From the NCBI GenBank assembly GCA_037176725.1, contig JAZBRS010000020.1, forward strand, positions 89,474,001 through 89,538,000: a DNA stretch of 64,000 bases. The letters run 5' to 3'. Shown here in pieces: positions 1 to 12,243 of this stretch. A program made the translations under genes and the position numbers. Every line of letters begins with the position of its first letter. Position 1 is the stretch's first letter. The notes beneath the pieces were generated by a model that was given only the letters and a program-made list of their open reading frames with translations, was not told the origin of the DNA and did not search any database. The stretch comes from Posidonia oceanica (Eukaryota; Streptophyta; Magnoliopsida; Alismatales; Posidoniaceae).

Positions 1-1812
1 CCTTAAATTAAGGAAGCAAACAAACAAACAGACGTGACTTCGAAAAGGCACGCAGAGGCGCTCCTCCTCAAATTAAGGAAGCGAGCATACATAACCACCA
101 AGGGGCAAGCTAGGGCTTGTCCTGAAATTAAGGAAGCATGCAAACAAACAGACGTGACTTCGAAACGGCACGCAAAAGCGCTCATACTGAAAATTGGGGA
201 AGCGAGCAAACAACACCAAGATGGGGCATGGATGGGCTTCTCATCAAATAAAGGAAGCAAGCAAACAAACAGACGTGACTTCGAAAGGCACGCAAAGACG
301 CTCGTCCTAAAATTGAGCAAGCGAGCAATCATGACCACGAAGGAGCATGTAAGGGCTCGTCCTCAAGTTAAGGAAGCAGGCAGACAAACGGACGTGACTT
401 CGAAAAGGCACGCAAAAGCGCTCATCCTCAAATTAAGGATGCGAGCGAACATGACCATGAAGGGGCATATAAGGGCTTGTCCTTAAATTAAGGAAGCAAG
501 CAAACAAACAGACGTGACTTCGAAAAGGGACGCAAAAGCACTCGTCCTCAAATTAAGGAAGCAAACAAACATGACTACGAAGTGCAATGTAAGGGCTCGT
601 CCTCAAATTATGGAAGCAAGCAGACAAACAGATGTGATTTCGAAAAGGTACGCAAAGGCACTCGTCCTCAAATTAAGGAAGCGAGCAAACACCACCACGA
701 CGTGACATGTCAGGGCTTGTCCTCAAATTGAGGAACCAAGCAAACAAACAGACGTTACTTCGAAACGGCACACAATGGCACTTTTCCTCAAATTAAGGAT
801 GCGAGCGAACGTGACTCCGAAGGGGCAAGTAAGGGCTTGTCCACAAATTAACGAAGTAAGCAAACAAACAGACGAGATTTCGAAAAGGCACGCAAAGGCG
901 CTCGTCCTCAAATTAAGGAAGCGAGCAAACAAGACCACGAAGGGGCATGTTAGGGCTTGTCCTCAAATTAAGGAAGTAAGCGAACAAACAGACGAGATTT
1001 CGAAAAGGCACGCAATGGCGCTCGTCCTCAAATTAAGGAAGCGAGCAAACATGACCGCGAAGGGGCATGTAAGGGCTTGTCCTCAAATTAGGGAACCAAG
1101 TTAACAAACAGACGTGACTTTGAAAAGGCACGCGATGGCGCCCGTCCTCAAATTTAGGAAGTGAGCAAACATGACTACGAAGGGGCATGAAAGGGCTTGT
1201 CCTCAAATAAATGAAGCAAGCATATAAATAGACGTAACATTGAAAAGGCACGCAAGGGCGCTCGTCCTCAAATTATGGAAGCGAGCAAACATGACCATGA
1301 AGGGGCATGTACGGGCTTGACCTCAAATTAAGGAGGGAAGTTAACAGACAGACGTGACTTCAAAAAGGCACGCAAAGGCGCTCGTCCTCATATTATGCAA
1401 GTGGGCAAATATGACCACGAAGGGGCATGCAAGGGCGTGTCCTCAAGTTTAGGAAGCAAGCAAACAAACAGTCGTGACTTCGAAAAGGCACGCAAAGGCG
1501 CTCATCCTCAAATTAAGGAAGCGAGCAAACATGACCATGAAGGGGCATGTTTGGGCTTGTCCTTAAATTAAGGAAACAAGCAAACAAACAGACGTGACTT
1601 CGGAAAGGCACGCAACGACGCTCATCCTAAAATTGAGGAAGCGAGCAAACATGACTACGAAAGACCATGTAAGGGCTTGTCCTCAAATTACGGAAGCAAG
1701 CAAACAAACAGACGTGACTTCGAAAAGGCACGCAGAGGCGCTCGTCCTCAAATTAAGGAAGTGAGTAAACATTACCACGAAGGGGCATGTAAGGGCTTGT
1801 CCTCAAATTACG

Positions 1813-2725
1813 GAAGCATGCTAACAAACAGACGTGACTTCGAAAAGGCTCGCAAAGGCGCTCATCCTCAAATTATAGAAGCGAGCAAACATGACCATGA
1901 TGGGGCATGTAAGGGCTTGTCCTCAAATTATGGATGCAAGCAAACATGACCACGAAAGGGAATGTAACAGCTTGTCCTCAAATTATGGAAGCAAGCAAAC
2001 AAACAGACGTAACATCGAAAAGGCACGCAAAGATGTCCATCCTCGAAGCGAGCAAACTTGACCACGATGGGGCATGTAAGGGCTTGTCCTCAAATTAAGG
2101 AAGCAAGCAAACAAAAATACGTGATTTCGAAAACGTACGCAAAGACGCTCGTCCTCAAATTAAGGAAGCAAGCAAACATGACCACGAAGGGGCCTACATG
2201 GGCTAGTCCTCATATTAAGGACGCAAGCAAACTAACAGACGTGACTTCGAAAAGGCATGCAAAGGCGCTCGTCCTCAAATTAAGGACGCGAGCAAACATG
2301 TCCATGAAGGGGCATGTACGGGCTAGTCCTCAAATTACGGAAGCAATCAAACAAACAGATGTGACTTCGAAAAGGCACGCAAAGGCACTCGTCCTCAAAT
2401 TAAGGAAGCAAGCAAACATGACCATGAAGGGGCATATAAGGGCTTGTCCTTAAATCAGGGAAGCATGCAAACAAACTGACGTGACTTCAAAAAGCCACGC
2501 GTAGGTGCTCGTCCTCAAATTATGGAAGCGAGGAAACATGACCACGAAGGGGCATGTAAGGGCTTGTCCTCAAATTTAGGAAGCTAGCTAACAAACAGAC
2601 GTGACTTCGAAAAGGCACACCAAGGCGTTCGTTCTCAAATTAAGGAAGCGAGCAAACACGACCATGATAGGGCATGTAAGGGCTTGTCCTCAAAATAATG
2701 AAGCAAGCAAACAAACAGACGTGAC
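1813..2725 (+). repeat. Zero-difference patch, first copy (pairs with 11,331-12,243)
   Basis: About 0.9 kb in which I found no mismatch against the sequence 9,518 bp downstream, although flanking units differ at about two positions per 60 bp. The patch includes an extra B half, a GACGTAACATCG A half, a B half with an 8-bp deletion, and an AAAAATACGTGATTT unit. Boundaries are set by the first mismatch on each side (ACGG/AAGG on the left, GGCACCC/GGCACGC region on the right). Confidence 0.8.
1927..2060 (+). repeat. Irregular cassette: extra B, A, then B with 8-bp deletion
   Basis: A B half (GGATGCAAGC, GAAAGGGAATGTAACAGC) follows another B half without an A between. Then comes an A half with GACGTAACATCG, then a B half in which GTCCTC joins GAAGCGAGC directly, lacking AAATTAAG. 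The next A half begins with the AAAAATACGTG variant. The whole cassette is a private landmark copied around the array. Confidence 0.82.
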
Positions 2726-5700
2726 TTCGAAAAGGCACCCAAAGGCGCTTATCCTCAAATTAAGGAAGCGAGCAAACTTGACCACAACGGGGCATGTAAG
2801 GGCTTGTCCTCAAAATAAGGAAGTAAGCAAGCAAACAGACGTGACTTCGAGAAGGCACATATTGGCGCTCGTCCTCAGATTTTGGAAGCGAGCAAACATG
2901 ACCACAATGGGGCATGGAAGGGCATGTCCTCTAATAAAGGAAGCATGCAAACAAATAGATGTGACTTCGAAAAGACTCGCAAAGGTGCTTGTCCTCAAAT
3001 TAAGGAAGCGAGCAGACCTGAAACCGATGGGGCATGTAAGGGCATATCCACAAATTAAGGACGTAAGCAAACGAACAGACGTGACTTCGAAAAGGCACGC
3101 AAATGCAATCGTCCAAAAATTAAGGAGGCGAGCAAACATGACTCAAATGGTGCATAAACGGGCTTGTCGCCAAATTAAGGAAGCAAGCAAACAAACAGAC
3201 GTGACTTTGAAATGGGATGCAATGGCACTCGTACTCAAATTAACGAAGTGAGTAAACATGACCACGAAGGGACACGTAAGGGCTTGTCCTCAAAGTAAGG
3301 AAGCAAGCAAACAAACAGACGTGACTTCGAGAATGCACGCAAATGTTCTCGTCCTCAAATTAAGGAAGCGAGCAAACATGACAACAAAGTGGCATGTACG
3401 GGCTTGTCCTCTAATTAAGGAAGCAAGAAAACTAACAGACGCGACTTCGAGAAGGCACGCAACGGCGCTCGTCCAAAAATTATCGAATCGAGCAAACTTG
3501 ACAACGAAGGGGAATGTAAAGGCTTGTCCTCAAATTAAGGAAGCAAGCAAACAAGGAGACGTGACTTCGAAAAAGCACGCAAAGGCACTCGTCCTCAAAT
3601 TAAGGAAGTGAGCAAACATTACCACGAAGGGGAATGTAAGGGCTTGTCCTCAAATTTAGGAAGCAAGCAAACAAACAGACGTGACTACGTAATGGCTCAC
3701 AAAGGCACTCGTCCTCAAATTAAGGAAGCGAGCAAACATGACCACGAAGGGGCATGTAAGGGCTTGTCCTCAAATTACGGAAGTTAGCAGACAAACAGAC
3801 ATGACTTCGGAAAGGTACGCAAAAGCGCTCGTCCTCAAATTAAGAAAGCGAGCAAACATGACCACGAACGGGCATATATGGGCTTGTCCTTAAATTAAGG
3901 AAGCAAGCAAACAAACAGACGTGACTTCGAAAAGGGACACAAAGGCGCTCGTCCTCAAATTAAGGAAGCGAGCAAACATGACCACGAAGGGACATGTACG
4001 GGCTCGTCCTCAATTTAAGGAAGCAAGCAAACAAACAGACGTGACTTCGATAAAGTACGCAAAGGTGCTCTTCCTCAAATTAAGGATGCGAGCAAACATG
4101 ACCACGAAGTGGCAAGTAAGGGCTTGTCCTCAAATTAAAGATGCAAGCAAACGAACAGACGTGACTTCAAAACGGCACACATTGGTGCTTGTCCTCAAAT
4201 TATGGATGCGAGCAAACGTGACTCCGAAGGGGCATGTAAGGGCTTGTCCACAAATTAACGAAGTAAACAAACAAACAGACGAGATTTCGAAAAGGCACGC
4301 AAAGGCGCTCATCCTCAAATTAAGGAGGCGAGCAAACCTGACCACGAAGGGGCATGTAAGGGCTTGTCCTCAAAGTTAGGAAGTAAGCGAACAAACAGAC
4401 GAGATTTCGAAATGGCACACGAAGGCACTCATCCACAAATTAAGGAAGCGAGCAAACATGACCGCGAAGGGGCATGTAAGGGCTTGTCCTCAAATTAAGG
4501 AACTAAGAAAACAAACAGACGTGACTTCAAAGAAGCAGGCGAAGGCGCCCGTCCTCAAATTTAGGATGCGAGCAAACGTGACTACGAAGGGGCAAGTAAG
4601 GGGAGGTTCTCAAATAACGGAAGCAAGCAAATAAACAGACGTAACATTGAAAAGGCATGTAAGGGTGCTCGTCCTCAAATTATGGAAGCGAGCAAACATG
4701 ACCACGAAGGGGTATGTACGGGCTTGTCCTCAAATCAAGGAAGGAAGCAAACAAACAGACGTGACTTCGAAAACGCATGCGAAGGCGCTCGTCCTCATAT
4801 TAAGGAAGCGGGCAAACATGACCACGAAGGGGCATGCAAGGGCGTGTCCTCAAGTTAAGGAAGCAAGCAAACAAACAGACGTGACTTTGAAAAGGCATGC
4901 AAAGGCGCTCCTCCTCAAATTAAGGAAGCGAGCAAACATGACCATGAAGGGGCATGTTTGGGCTTGTCCTCAAATTAAGGAAACAAGCAAACAAATAGAC
5001 GTGACTTCGGAAAGGCATGCAAAGACGCTCATCCAAAAATTGAGGAAGCGAGCAAACATGACCACGAAGGAGCAGGTAAGGGCTTGTCCTCAAATTAAGG
5101 AAGGAAGCAAACAAACAGACGTGACTTCGAAAAGGCACGCAAAGGCGCTCGTCCTCAAATTAAGGAAGCGAGCAAACACGACCACAAAGGGGCATGTAAG
5201 GCTTGTCCTCAAATTAAGCTTGCTAGCAAACAAACAGACGTGACTTCGAAAAGGCACGAAAAGGCGCTCATCCTCAAATTTAGGAAGCGAGCACACATGA
5301 CCACGATGGGGCATGAAAGTGTCTCGTCCTGAAATTAAGGAAGCAAGCGAACAAACAGACGTGACTTCAAAACAGCACACATAGGCGCTCGTCCTCAAAT
5401 TGGGGAAGCGAGCAAACAATCAGACGAGACATCAAAAAGGTACGCAAAGGTGCTCGTCCTCAAATTAAGGAAGCGAGCAAATATGACGACGAAGGGGCAA
5501 GTACGCGCTTGTCCTCAAATTTAGGAAGCAAGCAAACAAACAGACGTGACTTCGAAAAGGCACGCAAAGGCACTCGTCCTCAAATTAAGGATGTGTGCAA
5601 ACATTACCACGATGGGGCACGTAAGAGCTTGTCCTCAAATTTAGGAAGCAAGCAAACAAACAGACGTGTCTTCGAAAAGGCTCGCAAAGGCGCTCGTCCT

Positions 5701-7254
5701 CAAATTAAGGAAGCGAGCAAACTTGACCAAGAAGGAGCATGCAAGGGCTTGTCCTCAAATTATGGATGCGAGCAAACATTACCACGAAAGGGAAAGTAAC
5801 GGCTTGTCCTCAAATTTAGGAAGCAAGCAAACAAAAATACGTGACTTCGAAAACACACGCAAAGGCACATGTCCTCAAATTAAGGAAGCGAGCAAACATG
5901 ACCACGAAGGGGCCTGCAAGGGCTAGTCCACAAATTAAGGAAGCAAGCAAACTAATAGATGTGACTTCGAAAAGGACGCAAAGGCGCTCGTCCTCAATTT
6001 AAGGATGCGAGCAAACATGTCCATGATGGGGCTTGTAAGGGCTAGTCCTCAGGTTACGGAAGCAAGCAAACAAACGGATGTGACTTCGAAAAGGCATGCA
6101 AAGGCACTCGTCCTCAAATTAAGGAAGCGAGCAAACATGACCTAGAAGGGGCATATAAGGGCTTGTCCTTAAATCAAGGAAGCATGCAAACAAACAGACG
6201 TGACTTCGAAAAGCCACGCGATGGCGCTCGTCCTCAAATTACGGAAGCGAGCAAACAAGACCACGAAGGGGCATGTAAGGGCTTGTCCTCAAATTAAGGA
6301 AGCAAGCTAACAAACAGACGTGATTTCGAAAAGGCACGCAAAGGCGCTCGTCCTCAAATTAAGGATGCGTGCAAACATGACCACGATAGGGCATGTATGG
6401 GCTTGTCCTCAAATTAATGAAGCATGCAAACAAACAAACGATACTTCGAAAAGGCATGCAAAGGCGCTCATCCTCAAATTAAGAAAGCGAGCAAACTTGA
6501 CCACAACGGGGCATGTAAGGGCATGTCCTCAAAATAAGGAAGGAAGCAAACAAACAGATGTGACTTCGAGAAGGCACGCATTGGCTCTCGTCCTCAAATT
6601 TTGGAAGCGAGCAAACATGACCACGATGGGGCATGGAAGGGCATGTCCTCCAATAAAGGAAGCAGACAAACAAATAGATGTGACTTCGAAAAGGCTCGCA
6701 AAGGTGCTCGTCCTCAAATTATGGAAGCGAGCAGACATGACTACGAAGGGACATGTTAGGGCTTATCCACAAAGTAAGGAAGTAAGCAAACGAACAGACG
6801 AGACTACGAAAAGGCACATAAATGCCATCGTCCGAAAATTAAGGAGGCGAGCAAACGTGACCATGATGGTGCATATAAGGGCTTGTCCTCAAATTAAGGA
6901 TGCGAGCAAACGAACAGACGTGACTTCGAAATGGGACGCAATGGCGCTCGTCCACAAATTAACGAAGCGAGCAAACATGACCACGAAGGGACATGTAAGG
7001 GCATGTCCTCAAAGTAAGGAAGCAAGCAAACAAATAGACGTGACTTCGAGAAAGCACGCAAAGGTGCTCGTCCTCAAACTAAGGAAGCGAGCAAACATGA
7101 CCATGAAGGGGCATGTAAGGGCTTGTCCACTAATTAAGGAAGCAGGCAAACAAACAGACGTGACTTCGAAAAGGCACGCGACGGCGCTCATCCTCAAATT
7201 AAGGAATCGAGCAAACATGACTATGAAGGTGCATGTAAGGGCTTGTCCTCAAAT

Positions 7255-7494
7255 TAAGTATACAAGCAAACAAACAGACATGAATTCGAAATGGCACGCA
7301 ACGGCGCTCGTCCTAAAATTTAGGATGCGAGCAAACATGACCACGAAGGGGCACGTAAGGGCTTGTCCTCAAATTATGGATGCAAGCAAACAAACAGACA
7401 TGAATTCGAAATGGCACGCAACGGCGCTCGTCCTCAAATTTAGGATGCGAGCAAACATGACCACGATGGGGCATGTATGGGCTTGTCCTCATAT
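7255..7494 (+). repeat. Local one-unit duplication with GACATGAATTCG
   Basis: Two neighbouring 120-bp units share the unusual A half GACATGAATTCGAAATGG followed by CACGCAACGG and an AAATTTAGGATGCGAG B half (near 7,277 and 7,397). The same pair occurs at about 37,751 and 37,871, so the one-unit duplication is older than the 30-kb-offset duplication. The GAATTC inside it comes from the usual GACTTC by one substitution. Confidence 0.75.
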
Positions 7495-8587
7495 TAAGGA
7501 AGTAAGCAAACAAACAGACGTGACTTCGAAAAGGCGCGCAAAGGTCCTCGTTCTCAAATTAAGGAAGCAAGCAAACTTGACTTCGAAGCGGCATGTAAGG
7601 GCTTGTCCTCAAATTAAGAAAGCAAGCAAACAAACAAACGTGACTTTGAAAAGGCACGCAAAGGCGCTCGTCCTCAAATTAAGGAAGCGAGCAAACATGG
7701 CCACGATGGGGCATGTAAGGGCTTGTCCTCAAATTAATGATGCAAGGAAACAAACAGACGTGACTTCGAAAAGGCACATAAAGGCACTCGTCCTCAAATT
7801 AAGGAAGCGAGCAAACTTAACCACGAAGGGGTAAGTAAGGGCTTGTCCTAAATTTGGGGAAGCAAGCAAACAAACAGACGTGACTTCGAGAAGGCACGCA
7901 ACGTCGCTCGTCCTCAAATTAAGGAAGCGAGTAAACAAGACCATGAACGGGCAAGTATGGGCTTGTCTTCATATAAAGGAAGCACGCAAACAAATAAACA
8001 TGACTTCAAAAAGGCACGCAAAGGCGCTCGTCCTCAAATTAAGGAAGCGAGAAAACATGTCCATGAAGGGGCATGTATGGGCCAGTCCTCAAATTAAGGA
8101 AGCAAGCAAACCAACAGACGTGACTTCGAAAAGGCACGCATAGGCGCTCATCCTCTAATTATGGAATCGAGCAATCGTGACCACGAATGGGCATGTAGCA
8201 GCTTGTCCTCAAATTATGGTAGCTAGCTAACAAACAAACGTTACATCGAAAAGGCATGCAATGGAGCTCATCCTCGAAGCGAGCAAGCATGACCACGAAT
8301 GGGCAAGTAAGTGCTTGTCCTCAAATTAAGGAAGCAAGCAAACAAACAGACATGACTTCGAAAAGGCACGCAAAGGCGCTCGTTCTCAAATTAGGCAAGC
8401 GAGCAAACATGACCACGAAGGGGCCTGCTAGGGCTTGTCCTCAAATTACGGAAGCAAGCAAACAAACAGACGTGACTTCGAAAAGGCATACAAAGGCGCT
8501 CGTTATCAAATTGTGGAAGCGAGCAAACAAGACCACAAAAGGGCTTGTAATACTTGTCCTCAAATTAAGAAAGCATGCAAACAAACA

Positions 8588-9548
8588 GACGTGACTTCGA
8601 AAAGGGACGCCGAGGCGCTCCTCCTCAAATTAAGGAAGCAGGCAAACATGACCATGAAGGGGCAAGCAAGGGCTTGTCCTGAAATTAAGGAAGCATGCAA
8701 ACAAACAGACGTGACTTCGAAACGGCATGCAAAGGCGCTCAAACTGAAAATTGGGGAAGCGAGCAAACAAGACCACGAAGGGGCATGGATGGGCTTCTCA
8801 TCAAATAAAGGAAGGAAGCAAACAAACAGACGTGACTTCGAAAAGGCACGCAAAGACGCTCGTCCTAAAATTGAGGAAGCGAGCAAACTAGACCACGAAG
8901 GGGCATGTAAGGGCATGTCCTCAAATTAAGGAAGCAGGCAGACCAACAGACGTGACTACGAAAAGGCACGCAAAAGCGCTCATCCTCAAATTAAGGATGC
9001 GAGCGAACATGACCATGAAGGGGCAAATAAGGGCTTGTCCTTAAATTAAGGAAGCAAACAAACAAACAGACGTGACTTCGAAAAGGGACGCAAAAGCACT
9101 CGTCCTCAAATTTAGGAAGCGAGCAAACATGACTACGAAGGGGCATGTAAAGGCTCATCCTCAAATTATGGAAGTAAGCAGACAAACAGACGTGATTTCG
9201 AAAAGGCACGCAAAGGCACTCGTCGTCAAATTAAGGAAGCGAGCAAACACGACCACGACGTGGCACGTCAGGGCTTGTCCTCAAATTGAGGAACCAAGCA
9301 AACAAACAGACGTGACTTCGAAAAGGCACGCAAAGGCACTCGTCCACAAATTTAGGAAGCGTGCAAACATGACTACGAATTGGCACGTAAGGGCTTGTCC
9401 TCAAATTAAGGAAGCAAGCAAACTAACAGACGTTACTTCGAAAAGGCACGCAAAGGCGCTCGTCCTCAAATTATGGAAGCGAGCAAACATGACCACGTAG
9501 GGGCATGTAAGGGCTTGTCCTCAAATTAATGAAGAATGCAAACAAACA
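8588..9548 (+). repeat. 961-bp block, first of a tandem pair
   Basis: The marker unit with CCTGAAATTAAGG and GAAAATTGGGGAAGCGAG occurs at 8,588 and again exactly 961 bp later (eight units plus one base). The match holds for about 700 bp, to the AATTGAGGAACC unit, after which the copies take different paths. The same pair with the same 961-bp spacing is present at 39,062 and 40,023, so this arrangement predates the 30.47-kb-offset duplication. Confidence 0.8.
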
Positions 9549-10509
9549 GACGTGAGTTCGAAAAGGCACGCAGAGGCGCTCCTCCTTAAATTAAGGAAGC
9601 GAGCGTACATGACCATCAAGGGGCAAGCATGGGCTTGTCCTGAAATTAAGGAAGCATGCAAACAAACAGACGTGATCTCGAAACGGCACGCAAAAGCGCT
9701 CATAAAGAAAATTGGGGAAGCGAGCAAACAAGACCATGATGGGGCATGGATGGGCCTCTCATCAAATAAAGGAAGCAAGCAAACAAACAGACGTGACTTC
9801 GAAAAGGCACGCAAAGACGCTCGTCCTAAAATTGAGGAAGCGAGCAAACTTGACCACGAAGGAGCATGTAAGGGCTCGTCCTCAAGTTAAGGAAGCGGGC
9901 AGACAAATGGACGTGACTTCGAAAAGGCACGCAAAAGTGCTCATCCTCAAATTAAGGATGCGAGCGAACATGACCATGAAGGGGCATATAAGGGCTTGTC
10001 CTTAAATTAAGGAAGCAAGCAAACAAACAGACGTGACTTCGAAAAGGGACGCAAAAGCACTCGTCCTCAAATAAAAGAAGCGAGCAAACATGACTACAAA
10101 GGGCAATGTAAGGGCTCGTCCTCAAATTATGGAAGCAAGCTGACAAACAGATGTGATTTCGAAAAGGTACGCAAAGCCACTCGTCTTTAAATTAAGGAAG
10201 CGAGCAAACACGACCACGACGTGGCATGTCAGGGCTTGTCCTCAAATTGAGGAACCAAGCAAACAAACAGACGTTACTTCGAAACGGCACACAATGGCAC
10301 TTTTCCTCAAATTAAGGATGCGAGCGAACGTGACTCCAAAGGGGCATGTAAGGGCTTGTCCACAAATTAACGAAGTAAGCAAACAAACAGACGAGATTTC
10401 GAAAAGGCACGCAAAGGCGCTCGTTCTCAAATTAAGGAAGCGAGCAAACATGACCACGAAGGGGCATGTAAGGGCTTGTCCTCAAATTAAGGAAGTAAGC
10501 GAACAAACA
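9549..10509 (+). repeat. 961-bp block, second of the tandem pair
   Basis: Second block beginning with the CCTGAAATTAAGG marker. After about 10,260 it continues into units with GACGAGATTTCG A halves, also found at about 740-1,100 and 40,740-41,100. The first 2-3 kb from here is also the partner of window position 31 onward (offset 9,518). Confidence 0.78.
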
Positions 10510-11330
10510 GATGAGATTTCGAAAAGGCACGCAATGGCGCTCGTCCTCAAATTAAGGAAGCGAGCAAACATGACCGCGAAGGGGCATGTAAGGGCTAGTC
10601 CTCAAATTAGGGAACAAAGCTAACAAACAAACGTGACTTTGAAAAGGCACGCGAAGGCGCCCGTCCTCAAATTTAGGAAGCGAGCAAACATGACTACGAA
10701 GGGGCATGTAAGGGCTTGTCCTCAAATAAATGAAGCAAGCATATAAACAGATGTAACATTGAAAAGGCACGCAAGGGCGCTCGTCCTCAAATTATAGAAG
10801 CGAGCAAACATGACAATGAAGGGGCATGTATGGGCTTGACCTCAAATTAAGGAAGGAAGCAAACAGACAGACGTGACTTCAAAAAGGCACGCAAAGGCGC
10901 TCGTCCTCATATTAAGCAAGTGGGCAATTATGACCACGAAGGGGCATGCAAGGGCGTGTCCTCAAGTTTAGGAGGCAAGCAAACAAACAGACGTGACTTC
11001 GAAAAAGCTCGCAAAGGCGCTCATCCTCAAATTAAGGAAGCGAGCAAACATGACCATGAAGGGGCATGTTTGGGCTTGTCGCAAATTAAGGAAACAAGCA
11101 AACAAACAGACGTGACTTCGGAAAGGCACGCAATGACGCTCGTCCTAAAATTGAGGAAGCAAGCAAACATGACTACGAAAGACCATGTAAGGGCTTGTCC
11201 TCAAATTACGGAAGCAAGCAAACAAACGGACGTGACTTCGAAAAGGCACGCAAAGGCGCTCGTCCTCAAATTAAGGAAGTGAGTAAACATTACCACGAAG
11301 GGGCATGTAAGGGCTTGTCCTCAAATTAAG

Positions 11331-12243
11331 GAAGCATGCTAACAAACAGACGTGACTTCGAAAAGGCTCGCAAAGGCGCTCATCCTCAAATTATAGAAGC
11401 GAGCAAACATGACCATGATGGGGCATGTAAGGGCTTGTCCTCAAATTATGGATGCAAGCAAACATGACCACGAAAGGGAATGTAACAGCTTGTCCTCAAA
11501 TTATGGAAGCAAGCAAACAAACAGACGTAACATCGAAAAGGCACGCAAAGATGTCCATCCTCGAAGCGAGCAAACTTGACCACGATGGGGCATGTAAGGG
11601 CTTGTCCTCAAATTAAGGAAGCAAGCAAACAAAAATACGTGATTTCGAAAACGTACGCAAAGACGCTCGTCCTCAAATTAAGGAAGCAAGCAAACATGAC
11701 CACGAAGGGGCCTACATGGGCTAGTCCTCATATTAAGGACGCAAGCAAACTAACAGACGTGACTTCGAAAAGGCATGCAAAGGCGCTCGTCCTCAAATTA
11801 AGGACGCGAGCAAACATGTCCATGAAGGGGCATGTACGGGCTAGTCCTCAAATTACGGAAGCAATCAAACAAACAGATGTGACTTCGAAAAGGCACGCAA
11901 AGGCACTCGTCCTCAAATTAAGGAAGCAAGCAAACATGACCATGAAGGGGCATATAAGGGCTTGTCCTTAAATCAGGGAAGCATGCAAACAAACTGACGT
12001 GACTTCAAAAAGCCACGCGTAGGTGCTCGTCCTCAAATTATGGAAGCGAGGAAACATGACCACGAAGGGGCATGTAAGGGCTTGTCCTCAAATTTAGGAA
12101 GCTAGCTAACAAACAGACGTGACTTCGAAAAGGCACACCAAGGCGTTCGTTCTCAAATTAAGGAAGCGAGCAAACACGACCATGATAGGGCATGTAAGGG
12201 CTTGTCCTCAAAATAATGAAGCAAGCAAACAAACAGACGTGAC
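11331..12243 (+). repeat. Zero-difference patch, second copy (pairs with 1,813-2,725)
   Basis: Second member of the perfectly matching pair. It contains the roughly 647-bp stretch (about 11,445-12,091) that the otherwise colinear copy near 41,911 lacks. 647 equals five whole units plus one 55-bp B half minus 8 bp, which fits the composition of the patch. Recent gene conversion or duplication between the two sites is the simplest reading. A collapsed or duplicated assembly path is the alternative. Confidence 0.8.

Larger units (their letters stand above)
1..5829 (+). repeat. Higher-order segment 1, copy matching 9.52-14.9 kb and 41.9-45.2 kb
   Basis: Starts inside the array with the marker unit containing CCTGAAATTAAGG and GAAAATTGGGG (about 100-300), and later contains the GATTTCG units and the GTGTCTCGTCCTG marker at 5,319. 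It aligns to 9,520 onward at offset 9,518 up to about 3,190. That other copy then lacks four units (480 bp), after which the offset is 9,038. The segment from about 2,590 also aligns to 41.94 kb at offset about 39,345, and that copy keeps the four units. One B half (55 bp) is missing near 5,385-5,425 relative to the copy at 14.4 kb. Confidence 0.82.
5830..11444 (+). repeat. Left part of 30-kb-offset duplication, copy 1
   Basis: Aligns to 36,434-41,918. The offset is 30,604 from about 5,970 to 6,740 and 30,474 from about 7,270 on. The 130-bp change equals a 10-bp deletion at about 37,294 plus loss of one 120-bp unit near 37,700 in the other copy. Both copies share a private 1-bp deletion in half A (AAAGGACGC for AAAGGCACGC, near 5,970 and 36,574) and a local duplication of the GACATGAATTCG unit, so those changes predate the duplication. 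A sampled stretch differs by about six bases in 110. Confidence 0.84.

Noticed and set aside
1927..2060. Inserted mobile element in the irregular cassettes
   Set aside because: All bases of the cassette are recognisable A or B halves. The irregularity is a doubled B half and an 8-bp deletion, with no terminal repeats or target-site duplication.
7270..7420. Distinct element around GAATTC sites
   Set aside because: GAATTC arises from the standard GACTTC by a single substitution within ordinary units. The surroundings are normal satellite.
6320..7834. Protein-coding gene for a 40-residue repeat protein (504 codons), and similar long frames at 16,064-17,230 and 46,073-47,296
   Set aside because: Openness follows from a 120-bp unit with no stop in that frame. 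Related units carry CGA-to-TGA stops at the same CpG, and 55-bp, 8-bp and 10-bp events shift the frame. Frames on the other strand are also open. I see no promoter, splice structure or separate codon use.
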